Below, one piece after another: positions 1 through 8,251 of a stretch of 64,000 nucleotides of DNA. Position numbers and translations under genes: made by a program. Below the pieces are notes generated by a model. The model was not told where the DNA came from. It saw only the letters and a list, made by a program, of their open reading frames with translations, and did not search any database. This stretch comes from Paenibacillus silviterrae (GTDB taxonomy: Bacteria; Bacillota; Bacilli; Paenibacillales; NBRC-103111). The DNA lies in contig NZ_JASKUT010000001.1 in NCBI RefSeq assembly GCF_030167925.1, forward strand, positions 248,001 to 312,000, written 5' to 3'. The stretch's first letter is position 1. The number at the start of each line of letters is the position of its first letter.

Positions 1-1377
1 AGTTTCCAAAATTCATTAAAGATTCCTCCACTTCTTGAGCCAACTATAGACTTGAATGGGAATAAACATTATGAATTAACAATGCAAACCGGCACAACCG
101 AATTTTTGCCTGGAAAGCCAGCTGAGACATGGGGGGTCAATGGAAATTATCTTGGACCCACCATTCGAGCTTCGCGTGGAGACCAAGTTTCCTTTACAGT
201 GAAGAATCAACTTAATGAACCATCGACATTACATTGGCACGGTATGCGGCTGCCCGCCGTTATGGATGGTGGTCCTCATCAAATGATTGATTCGGGTGCC
301 TCATGGACACCTTTCTGGATGATCGATCAGCCCGCGGCTACTACGTGGTATCATCCACATTTGCATGGAAAAACTGCAAAACATGTGTATCAAGGATTAG
401 CAGGCTTGTTTCTTATCGATGATCCAGATTCGAAAAAATTACCTTCAAAATACGGTATTGATGATATTCCACTAATTATTCAGGACAAACAGTTTAAAGA
501 AGACGGATCGTTTACAATGGATACTAACAGTGCCTTCGGTCTCTTGGGTAATCACATTCTCGTCAATGGAACCCATGATCCGTTTCTTGAAATTGAATCA
601 AAACAAATCAGATTCCGATTGCTTAATGCTTCGAATGCCCGGACTTTTCATTTTGGGTTCACTGACGGACGTTCCTTTCATATCGTTGGGAACGACGCGG
701 GGTTGCTTCCGAAAGTGGTAACTGAAAATAGGATATCACTGAGTCCTGGTGAGAGGGCAGAAATTGTAGTAGATTTTAAACCCGGAGATCAAACGACTCT
801 GCATAGTTACAAGGGGAGCAATGGGGTCGATAATGGGGAATTCGATCTACTGAAGATAGTTGCTGGAAAGGAATTAAGTAATGGCTCATTATTACCCGAA
901 CAACTTACAACTGTCGCTCCCATTGATGCACCATTGGATGCCAAAGTTCGTCAATTTATATTAACTGGTGCTTCAAGAATCAATGGCAAAGAGATGGACA
1001 TGTATAGGATTGATGAGGTGGTGCCTGCTGAATCGCGTGAAATCTGGGAGATTAAAAATACCGGTTGGGCGCACAACTTTCACATCCATGAAGCAGCTTT
1101 TCGCATTATTGAAATGAATGGACAACCGGCACCAGCCTATATTAGCGGGAGGAAGGATACAGTTTTTCTTCCTAGTGGAACAACGGTAAGACTAGCCGTT
1201 GAGTTCGGCCAATATGAGGATCCGTTCCACGCGTATATGTTTCACTGCCATATACTTCTGCATGAAGACGAAGGGATGATGGGACAGTTCGTGATCGTTA
1301 AACCTGGAACAGAGGCAACTGTTACGAAGCGATTGCCTATTGCCAACACAGGGGAAGTTCATAGCGGGAAGCACTAA
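1..1377 (+). CDS. Multicopper oxidase, 5' end outside the window
   Basis: The reading frame is open to the left edge, so the first residues are missing; 458 residues remain. Multicopper oxidases couple one-electron substrate oxidation to reduction of O2 to water. All four copper-binding motifs are visible: HWHG (near 235), HPHLHG (near 355), HNFHIHE (near 1075) and HCHILLHEDEGMM (near 1245), the last supplying the type 1 Cys and an axial Met. This is the three-cupredoxin CueO/CotA-like layout. A TTG at 52 could be mistaken for the start, but homology-like sequence (IPPLLEP) continues upstream of it. The OmpR-type two-component pair begins 67 bp downstream on the same strand and may be co-transcribed. 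The substrate (metal or phenolic) cannot be told from sequence. Confidence 0.92.
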   Translation, partial: SFQNSLKIPPLLEPTIDLNGNKHYELTMQTGTTEFLPGKPAETWGVNGNYLGPTIRASRGDQVSFTVKNQLNEPSTLHWHGMRLPAVMDGGPHQMIDSGASWTPFWMIDQPAATTWYHPHLHGKTAKHVYQGLAGLFLIDDPDSKKLPSKYGIDDIPLIIQDKQFKEDGSFTMDTNSAFGLLGNHILVNGTHDPFLEIESKQIRFRLLNASNARTFHFGFTDGRSFHIVGNDAGLLPKVVTENRISLSPGERAEIVVDFKPGDQTTLHSYKGSNGVDNGEFDLLKIVAGKELSNGSLLPEQLTTVAPIDAPLDAKVRQFILTGASRINGKEMDMYRIDEVVPAESREIWEIKNTGWAHNFHIHEAAFRIIEMNGQPAPAYISGRKDTVFLPSGTTVRLAVEFGQYEDPFHAYMFHCHILLHEDEGMMGQFVIVKPGTEATVTKRLPIANTGEVHSGKH

Positions 1378-1444
1378 TGAGACATTTATTTAGCATTTTA
1401 CGTAGACAGTTTGTTGATGTTAAGAAGAAAGGCAGGATTACATT

Positions 1445-2125
1445 TTGCCAAAAATATTAGTGGTTGATGATGATGCTCATATTCGAGAACTAGTTCGTTT
1501 ATATCTAGAAGACGAGGGATATGAAATAATTGAAAAATCAAATGGAGAGGATGCTTGGGAATATGCAGAGAACCATCCCATTGACCTGGTGATATTAGAC
1601 ATCATGATGCCTAGAATGGATGGCTGGACCCTGTGTACTAACCTTCGGGAGTATTTTGATGTTCCATTACTTATAATCACTGCTAAGGCGGAGGCACATG
1701 ATCGAATAATGGGATTTAAACTTGGGACGGATGACTATTTAACAAAGCCTTTCGATCCTATTGAGCTTGTTTTAAGGGTGAAGGCTCTGTTAAAACGATA
1801 TCTTATTTCTAGTACAAGTTTAATTCAGCTCGGAAGTATTGTGCTAGATCGTAAGTCTTATCAGATTACTTATCAAGATGGCAAGGCCGCTTCCATCCCC
1901 ATGAAAGAATTTGAGTTGCTTTACAAGTTGGGAAGTCATCCAGGACAAGTTTTTACGCGAGAAAGCTTAATAGAGCAAATATGGGGTATTGACTTTGAAG
2001 GTGATGAAAGAACCGTAGACGTGCACATCAAAAGGTTGAGAGATCGTTTTGAAGATTATGACTCTGAATTTCGTGTAGTGACTGTTCGTGGTTTGGGTTA
2101 TCGCCTGGAGGTGTATAATAATTAA
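1445..2125 (+). CDS. OmpR/PhoB-family response regulator
   Basis: A 226-residue two-domain regulator: receiver (about 1-120) and winged-helix DNA-binding domain (about 130-223). The acidic pocket DDD (8-10), phospho-acceptor Asp52 in LDIMMP and the conserved Lys in LTKPFDP are present. The C-terminal part has the typical ERTVDVHIKRLRDR recognition helix and GLGYRLE wing. The start is TTG at 1445, supported by an AGGCAGGA ribosome binding site. It overlaps the cognate kinase start and is very likely its partner. Target genes are unknown; the adjacent multicopper oxidase is the obvious candidate. Confidence 0.93.
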   Translation: MPKILVVDDDAHIRELVRLYLEDEGYEIIEKSNGEDAWEYAENHPIDLVILDIMMPRMDGWTLCTNLREYFDVPLLIITAKAEAHDRIMGFKLGTDDYLTKPFDPIELVLRVKALLKRYLISSTSLIQLGSIVLDRKSYQITYQDGKAASIPMKEFELLYKLGSHPGQVFTRESLIEQIWGIDFEGDERTVDVHIKRLRDRFEDYDSEFRVVTVRGLGYRLEVYNN

Positions 2126-3464
2126 GTCACTTTATACACGTATTGTTTTTATTTTCATAGTCATAGTCATCATAAGCTTATTTATGGCTTTTCTTGTATC
2201 TTCAATGTTATATCAAGATCGAATAAGAAGCGTACAATATGATAGTTTACTTGAGAAAGCCGAGAACATTATAAAAGTATATCAATCTACCCCAAAAAAT
2301 GAATTATTCTATTTAACAGAAACCTTATCAACATTATCAAATGTAAAAGTACAGCTATTTAATAAGGAAGGCCATCCCCTATTTCCGGAGAGAGTATGGC
2401 TGAACAAGATTACTCAAAAACACGTGGAGGATGTAATTGTTAATGGTGGCATCATCAGAGACATGGATACAGGTGAAATTCACCCTCCGATGGTGGGTGT
2501 AACCTTTGAATTGGAAGGGGAGGTTTACGCATTATTCTTGGTAATGGATATTAATAAGATTGACGCGGAAGTCAACAAATCTATTCATGTCATCTATGCA
2601 ATTATTTTATTATTCGGTAGTATTATGATTCTTATTGCCGCGCGCTATGTCGTAAAACCTATCATTCAATTAACCATTGCTACAAAGAGAATGGCATTGG
2701 GGAATTTTAATATTCAATTGAACATCAACCGAAAGGATGAAATCGGTGGTTTAACCAATAGCTTTAAAGAAATGGTAAAACAATTGGTTAAATTAGACCG
2801 AATGAGAAATGATTTTGTTTCCAGCGTTTCACATGAGATTCAATCCCCCTTAACCTCTATATCCGGTTTTACCAAAGCATTAAAGTACAAAAAATTGAGT
2901 GAAGAAAGCCGTCTTCATTATTTGTCTATCATTGAATCTGAAAGTGAGAGACTATCGAGGCTATGTCAAAATCTACTATGCTTCTCTTCTTTACAATATG
3001 ACCAAAAGTTAAAAGTAAGTATTTTTCGACTAGATGAGCAACTTCGGAATGTGATTATTAACATGGAGCCCCAGTGGGTAGCGAAAGATATTCAAATTGA
3101 TATCCAGCTTCAACCTATGACTCTTCAAGGGGATGAAGATCAACTTAATCAAGTTTGGATTAACCTGATTAGTAATAGCATTAAGTTTACACCGGTGAAA
3201 GGGAGAATAGTGGTCAGGGCACATACAAAAAGTAACATGGCAATTGTGTCTGTAACAGACAATGGTATAGGAATTCCTGAAGACGAGAGAACGGATATAT
3301 TTAAACCTTTCTATAAAGTAGATAAAGCAAGGGACTCTACTGTTAAAGGAAATGGTCTTGGTCTAACTATAGTAAAGAAAATTATAGATATGCATAATGG
3401 CGAAATTATTGTAACCGGTAGCCCGGGAACTGGGGCAACCTTTATAGTGAAGTTGCCAAATTAG
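2121..3464 (+). CDS. Membrane sensor histidine kinase with HAMP domain, probable ATT start
   Basis: A classical two-TM sensor kinase of about 447 residues. It has an N-terminal TM segment, an extracellular loop of about 130 residues, a second TM near residue 165, HAMP, HisKA with the H-box SHEIQSPLTS, and a HATPase with DNGIGIPEDE and GNGLGLTIVKK. Upstream in-frame codons exist, but the best ribosome binding site (GGAGG, 2107-2111) lies 9 nt before ATT at 2121, giving the expected kinase N-terminus MKSLYTRIVF. This start overlaps the stop of the response regulator, implying translational coupling. No ATG, GTG or TTG fits that ribosome binding site. The phosphoryl partner is the preceding regulator. 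Confidence 0.88.
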   Translation: MKSLYTRIVFIFIVIVIISLFMAFLVSSMLYQDRIRSVQYDSLLEKAENIIKVYQSTPKNELFYLTETLSTLSNVKVQLFNKEGHPLFPERVWLNKITQKHVEDVIVNGGIIRDMDTGEIHPPMVGVTFELEGEVYALFLVMDINKIDAEVNKSIHVIYAIILLFGSIMILIAARYVVKPIIQLTIATKRMALGNFNIQLNINRKDEIGGLTNSFKEMVKQLVKLDRMRNDFVSSVSHEIQSPLTSISGFTKALKYKKLSEESRLHYLSIIESESERLSRLCQNLLCFSSLQYDQKLKVSIFRLDEQLRNVIINMEPQWVAKDIQIDIQLQPMTLQGDEDQLNQVWINLISNSIKFTPVKGRIVVRAHTKSNMAIVSVTDNGIGIPEDERTDIFKPFYKVDKARDSTVKGNGLGLTIVKKIIDMHNGEIIVTGSPGTGATFIVKLPN

Positions 3465-3467
3465 GTC

Positions 3468-3497
3468 ATACTGCTTTCGGATGGGAGCAGTATTTTT
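3468..3497 (+). terminator. Rho-independent terminator after the OmpR-type pair
   Basis: A perfect 7-bp stem ATACTGC/GCAGTAT is followed by TTTTATATA. It closes the regulator-kinase operon. Confidence 0.75.
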
Positions 3498-3608
3498 ATA
3501 TATGTATTTGTGAAAATCGAAACAATAAGTTGTTCGTTCATATGGAGTTCATACTACAATCTTATATTCATAAATGAGTTAATCAAATATAGTGTTAGGA
3601 GCATTCTG

Positions 3609-4985
3609 ATGAAGAAATTTTTAGTTCGAATGGTTATTTATTTTTGTAGCTTTATCGTCATAGTAGGCGGAGTGGGATTTGTTGGGTTTAATAGCTCTCA
3701 GAAAAGCTTTTGGGGTGCCATACGCGAGGATTCGACTCCACCTCTGGAAGGGCTAAATAAGCCGCAGCATGACCCCCAAAAGCCAACAGTTGCCATTCTG
3801 TTGGGCAATGAGATAACGGAAGGATTGGATTTCACGATTCCTTTCGAAATGTTTTCAAGAACTGGTGCATTTAATGTATATGCCGTAGCTGCCGACAATA
3901 AGGTTAAGTCACTGTCTGGTGGGGTTGATATTGTACCACACTACACATTTAAAGAACTAGACGAGTTGTTAGGAAAAAAAAGTCCCGATATTATTACAAT
4001 CCCTTATATAACTATGTATAGGAAGGGGTCATATGAGCCGCTGCGTCAATGGATATTGCAGCACTCAAATACAACGTTTTTAAGTATTTGTGCCGGATCG
4101 GGGAATCTTGCTGCTACTGGCTTATTAGACGGAAAATCAGCTGCAACACACTGGCAAACCTATTCAGCCCTAACAAGGCAATATCCAAATGTGGATTGGG
4201 TTAATGGTCAGCGATATGTGATCTCAGATAAAAATATTGTTTCGTCCGCGGGTATATCTTCTGGAATAGACGCCGTGTTATATATGATCTCACAAAAATT
4301 AGGCGAACCGGCGGCGGAGAAGGTTGCGAAAGATTTAAAATACCCTTCCTATCACTTTCTCAAAAATCCAACGGTAGAACCGTTCAATATGGATTGGAAG
4401 TTTTCCACTTATCTATTGAATAATGCGTTTCAGTGGAGCAAGAAAAAGATTGGTGCTATGTTATACAATGGCATGGAGGAAATGGCGTTAGCTTCTGTTT
4501 TTGATATTTATTCAGATAGTGGAACAACCAAAGTATTCTCGTTCTCCAATTCAGGCGCGCCTATCGTAACAAAACACGGCTTGACTCTAGTGCCCCGATA
4601 CACAACTTCAAATGTTCCTAAACTAGATAAAATGATCGTGCCTGGAACGGAAGCGAAAACACTGGTAATGGAAACCCTAAGGGATTGGGAGGAGAAAGAC
4701 ATCGCTAAGGAATTTCAGTTTGTTCATAGCGACTCTATAGATAAATTCATTTTTGAAGTCCAGCTTGAAGATTTAGCCAAACAAGAGGATATTGAAACTG
4801 CAAGACATGCTGTAAAGCGGCTTGAATATCGTGCTGATGATGTTCAACTTGAGGGCAAAGCATTTCCTTATGAAACTTACGGGAACTTGTTATTGACTAT
4901 CATGATTGCAATGTTAGTGGCTATGTTTCTTGATAGAAGAGTAAGTAAGATAAATAAAGCTACTCCATTAAACAAAACTGTATAG
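3609..4985 (+). CDS. Membrane-anchored tandem DJ-1/PfpI-like protein, paralogue 1
   Basis: A 458-residue protein starting at ATG 3609 behind AGGAG; a longer in-frame extension from 3510 has no ribosome binding site. An N-terminal hydrophobic segment (about 5-30) and a C-terminal one (about 425-445) flank the soluble part. Residues about 60-240 form a DJ-1/PfpI (class I glutamine amidotransferase-like) domain with a nucleophile-elbow-like SICAGSGNLA; residues about 275-350 look like a second, shorter DJ-1-like half (KIGAMLYNGMEEMAL). The sensory DJ-1 domains of GlxA-type AraC regulators are similar, but there is no HTH here. A paralogue of the same layout lies at 12355. The function is unknown; a surface or periplasm-side ligand-binding or enzymatic role is possible. 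Confidence 0.75.
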   Translation: MKKFLVRMVIYFCSFIVIVGGVGFVGFNSSQKSFWGAIREDSTPPLEGLNKPQHDPQKPTVAILLGNEITEGLDFTIPFEMFSRTGAFNVYAVAADNKVKSLSGGVDIVPHYTFKELDELLGKKSPDIITIPYITMYRKGSYEPLRQWILQHSNTTFLSICAGSGNLAATGLLDGKSAATHWQTYSALTRQYPNVDWVNGQRYVISDKNIVSSAGISSGIDAVLYMISQKLGEPAAEKVAKDLKYPSYHFLKNPTVEPFNMDWKFSTYLLNNAFQWSKKKIGAMLYNGMEEMALASVFDIYSDSGTTKVFSFSNSGAPIVTKHGLTLVPRYTTSNVPKLDKMIVPGTEAKTLVMETLRDWEEKDIAKEFQFVHSDSIDKFIFEVQLEDLAKQEDIETARHAVKRLEYRADDVQLEGKAFPYETYGNLLLTIMIAMLVAMFLDRRVSKINKATPLNKTV

Positions 4986-5006
4986 AACAAACATTAGATA
5001 AAGTAG

Positions 5007-5051
5007 CACCCCAAAAATCTTACAGAAAATATCTTTAAGATTCTTGGGGTG
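5007..5051. terminator. Bidirectional terminator
   Basis: CACCCCAAAAATCTTA (5007-5022) pairs with TAAGATTCTTGGGGTG (5036-5051) with one mismatch. It follows the DJ-1 gene; its right arm overlaps the end of a decayed minus-strand reading frame. Confidence 0.7.
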
Positions 5052-5345
5052 TGATTGTATTTCCTTGTTTTCCGATATCCCGATACATGACCAGAAACAA
5101 ATCTTCCCTCCAATTAATCCTTTCGAGCATACCTATGTGTGTTAGAGTGTCAATCGCGATAGCATTGCCCCTCCTTCAACTTCCAAAAAATAATGCATCT
5201 TACCCCAAGCTTTTGGAATAACCCTTAAACTCAAATCAGGATAGTAGGCCAGTACTACGGATGGTGAATAATTATTCAGTCCGAAGAAAACCAGATATAG
5301 TTCGATAGAACTAATTAAACAAAAATTAAGGTTATTAAATACTAT
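5035..5345 (-). pseudogene. Decayed gene remnant, function unrecognised
   Basis: On the minus strand two frames join into a protein-like sequence. The first frame (about 5345 down to about 5160) contains YYPDLSLRVIPKAWGKMHYF; it then continues after a one-frame slip near 5165-5175 with TLTHIGMLERINWREDLFLV and ends at a TAA at 5035-5037. Neither piece has a convincing start. I do not recognise the family. The composition matches the neighbourhood, so this is probably a locally decayed gene rather than an import. The rest of the gap up to 5460 holds only the promoter region of the PAS kinase. Confidence 0.35.
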
Positions 5346-5463
5346 TTTAAGTAACGTTTATGGTAGAATAATGTTATAAAATGTTGTGGTTTGGCCCGCC
5401 AGCGAAATACACTTTGCTGCTTATTTATGTTTTAAAATAAAATTACAGATGGAGGAAAGGGTA

Positions 5464-7902
5464 ATGAATAATCAGGAGATAATTGTGTGTGCTCAACTAT
5501 TATTGAAGAACTCACCGAATCCAGTATTTATTCTTGATCTCCATGATCAAATCATTTGGTGCAATCATGCGTTTAAGAGCAGTTTTTGTACTACCGATGA
5601 TTCATTTGATTTAAATGAAATCAGACCCTTAGATAGAAGCACAATGTTAAATTTTGAAAAAAGTAGAATTTCAATTACAGATGGAGAAAATAAAGAAATA
5701 GGGTGTATTGTTACTCTAAAAGATGAACTATCCCAAATTGATCTGATAAAAGTACTTGAAGAAAAAGAAAGGTATCAGATCATTGCAGAGAATACATATG
5801 ATGCAATTGTTTTAGTTGATTCCGAATCTACGGTGCAATATGTGTCTCCTTCTTTTGAATCTTTGTTCGGTTATAAGATGGAAGAGTACCTGGGAATGGA
5901 CGCGTTTGGTGTTATACATTCTGATGACAGGGAATACGTTTCTTCGATACATTTAAGCGCATTGAAAAGTAGACAAGTTAAGAAGCTAGAATACAGAGTT
6001 ATACATGCTGAAGGTAATACGGTTTACGTAGAATCGCATGTGAAGCCTGTTCTGGATAGCCGTGGAAATGTGAAGAGTGTTGTAGTTGTTGTGAGAGATG
6101 TCACTGAGCGAAAAACAGCAGAAAAGCTGCTAGAGAATATTCTCGATAACATAAATGCAGCTGTTTGGACGTCGGATAAGGACTTTTCTCACTTTACTCT
6201 GTGTTCCAAAAGTATTGAGAAAACATTTGCAATCCCGAGAGAAGAGATTATGTTGAATCCGAAACGGTTACACGATCATATTCATTTTGAAGATACCGAA
6301 ATGATTATGGGTAAAGTGAAAAGTACGCTAGATAAAGGAACACCGGTTATCAGGGATTTTCGTTGGATTCATATCCAAAACGAAACCCGATGGGGAAGAC
6401 TAATTGTTCATCCATATATCAATTCCAACGGCGAAGTTGAACGGCTGGATGGTATGATACTGGACATAACAGACAAGGTTCTTTCAGAATTAGCATTAGA
6501 AGAAAGCGAACAAAGATATAGGTCATTATTTGACAATAATTTAGATGGCGTGTTTTCTGTTGATCTCAACAATTTCTGCTTTGTCAATTCAAACCATGCG
6601 TTTGAACTGATTACAGGTATGAAAGATATTCAATTAACGAATTCAAATTTTCTAAGCCTGATTGTTGAAGAAGATCGCTCTATGGTAAGTAAAACACTAT
6701 CGGAAGTAATGAGACAAGGGCAACCCAACGATATAGAGTGCCGGCTCATCGGTTCACTACTTGATGAGAAAATCGTTAGTATCACATTCGTCCCTATCTT
6801 CCTTAAAAATAAATTAAATGGTATCCATGGTATAGTAAAAGATATTACCCAGAGAAAAAAAGAAGAGAGGGAATTAATCCAAAGTGAAAAGCGATATAGA
6901 TTCCTTCAGCAGAGCATTAACCGATTCTCAACGGATTTAGCAGATGTAATGAAGGTAGCGGAGCTAGAAGGTAGATTAATTGAAGAGGTACAATATGTGC
7001 TTGAAAGTGCAGAAGTAAGTATAGAGGAAGTACCTAGTGATCAGAAATATATTCAAACGAATAATAATGATAAGTGGATTAAAATCGGCGAGAAGCAACA
7101 AAAGGTGTATTTGAGGATTAAAATGGAGCATACGTTGCCTAAAATGGAAGAAGAATGGTTAATGACAGTAGTTCATTATGCGACTATTCTTTACGACAAC
7201 CTCCAGCTTATCGAAGGCCTTATGAAGCGTTTAGAGAACATGGTAAAGACAAACGAAACACCAAAGTGGATGCTAAGACTTCTATTTAATTTATCTGAAA
7301 AGGAACGATCTTCACTCTCTAGTGACTTGCATGATTCTGTTCTTCAGGATCTAATCATATGGTATCGCAAGTTAGAATCAATTCGCTCCTTCGGCAATTT
7401 CGATGCACCTCTGGAAAATGAGCTAAAGCAAATCGAGGAAGGCCTGTTGGATGCAATTCATCAGATTCGAATCACTTGCAACGAACTGCGTCCTCCATTT
7501 CTTCTAAAAATGGGACTAGTTGAATCATTAAAAAGCCTGTTTGAACATAAGCGGCTATTTTGTAATTATGAGATTGAGTTTATTGTACATAATTTTAATG
7601 CTGTGCTTAATGAAGAACAGATTCTAGGTTTATATCGTATTGTTCAGGAATTGCTCAACAATGCATCAAAACATTCCAAAGCTGAACAGGTAAAGATTAA
7701 ATTATTAAATCAAAAGGATCATATTTATTTTTCTTATTCTGATGACGGAGTTGGGGTTGATTTATCGGCGTTCACTGGTTCATTTCAGAATATGGGTATT
7801 GCTGGACTTGAGAAGAGAGTAATTAGTATGGAAGGAAAAGTGGAGTTTCACTCTGCCCCACAACAAGGTTTTCATGTAGATATCACTATACCCATATTTT
7901 AA
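5464..7902 (+). CDS. Soluble multi-PAS sensor kinase with ComP/DesK-type (HisKA_3) core
   Basis: An 812-residue kinase. The start is ATG 5464 behind GGAGGAAAGGG; the longer frame from 5386 lacks a ribosome binding site. There is no TM segment. Four PAS-like domains lie at about 1-100, 105-225, 230-345 and 350-475, several ending in the typical DVTERK or DITQRK. A linker leads to a HisKA_3 dimerisation domain with His623 in SSDLHDSVLQDL, then NELRPPFLLKMGL and a HATPase (YRIVQELLNNASKHSKA, DDGVGVD). This catalytic core resembles ComP and pairs with NarL/LuxR-type regulators, so the ComA-like regulator at 10701 is the likely partner. It probably senses a cytosolic or redox signal through PAS rather than an external peptide as ComP does. 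Confidence 0.88.
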   Translation: MNNQEIIVCAQLLLKNSPNPVFILDLHDQIIWCNHAFKSSFCTTDDSFDLNEIRPLDRSTMLNFEKSRISITDGENKEIGCIVTLKDELSQIDLIKVLEEKERYQIIAENTYDAIVLVDSESTVQYVSPSFESLFGYKMEEYLGMDAFGVIHSDDREYVSSIHLSALKSRQVKKLEYRVIHAEGNTVYVESHVKPVLDSRGNVKSVVVVVRDVTERKTAEKLLENILDNINAAVWTSDKDFSHFTLCSKSIEKTFAIPREEIMLNPKRLHDHIHFEDTEMIMGKVKSTLDKGTPVIRDFRWIHIQNETRWGRLIVHPYINSNGEVERLDGMILDITDKVLSELALEESEQRYRSLFDNNLDGVFSVDLNNFCFVNSNHAFELITGMKDIQLTNSNFLSLIVEEDRSMVSKTLSEVMRQGQPNDIECRLIGSLLDEKIVSITFVPIFLKNKLNGIHGIVKDITQRKKEERELIQSEKRYRFLQQSINRFSTDLADVMKVAELEGRLIEEVQYVLESAEVSIEEVPSDQKYIQTNNNDKWIKIGEKQQKVYLRIKMEHTLPKMEEEWLMTVVHYATILYDNLQLIEGLMKRLENMVKTNETPKWMLRLLFNLSEKERSSLSSDLHDSVLQDLIIWYRKLESIRSFGNFDAPLENELKQIEEGLLDAIHQIRITCNELRPPFLLKMGLVESLKSLFEHKRLFCNYEIEFIVHNFNAVLNEEQILGLYRIVQELLNNASKHSKAEQVKIKLLNQKDHIYFSYSDDGVGVDLSAFTGSFQNMGIAGLEKRVISMEGKVEFHSAPQQGFHVDITIPIF

Positions 7903-7920
7903 TATTAATAAAATACATAT

Positions 7921-7955
7921 CAGCCTACCACGTGAATTGCATGGTAGGCTGATGC
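7921..7955 (+). terminator. Rho-independent terminator after the PAS kinase
   Basis: A perfect 10-bp stem CAGCCTACCA/TGGTAGGCTG with an 11-nt loop, followed by ATGCTTTTC. It separates the kinase from the regulated promoter at 8064. Confidence 0.75.
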
Positions 7956-8063
7956 TTTTCTCCGAAGGAAATACTTCTTGGGTGCTCGCCTCACTTTATG
8001 CGATCAAACTTATATGCTAGGACGGCCTCTGACGTTATCGTTTCTAAACAATGAAATAGATTA

Positions 8064-8139
8064 TTGCGCGGACACCTCTATTTTTTGCGGGGTTTTACTA
8101 ATTTTATGCGGATTGCACTAATACTGAATAGTGTATGAT
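8064..8139 (+). promoter_or_regulatory. Triple TTGCG-box promoter A (upstream of PAS-GGDEF-EAL)
   Basis: TTGCG at 8064, TTGCG at 8085 and ATGCG at 8106 are exactly 21 bp apart. The -10 hexamer TATGAT is at 8134-8139. There is no good -35; the third box abuts the -35 position, as for a class II activator. The predicted transcript starts near 8146 and has a leader of about 105 nt. The layout is identical in five other promoters in this window. The half-site equals that of the ComA box (TTGCGG-N4-CCGCAA). Confidence 0.8.
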
Positions 8140-8251
8140 GGTTAATAGACACAGCGTTGATCCTTTGCAAATCCAATAAAATGTACGCTTAACCTATGGT
8201 AAACGGAGTAATAACCGTGAGTCCAAATATATATCTGTAGGTGTGGGGTCT

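Noticed and set aside
7921..8060. c-di-GMP riboswitch upstream of the GGDEF-EAL gene
   Set aside because: Only a simple terminator hairpin is seen; no conserved GEMM-type core could be found in this or the other leaders.
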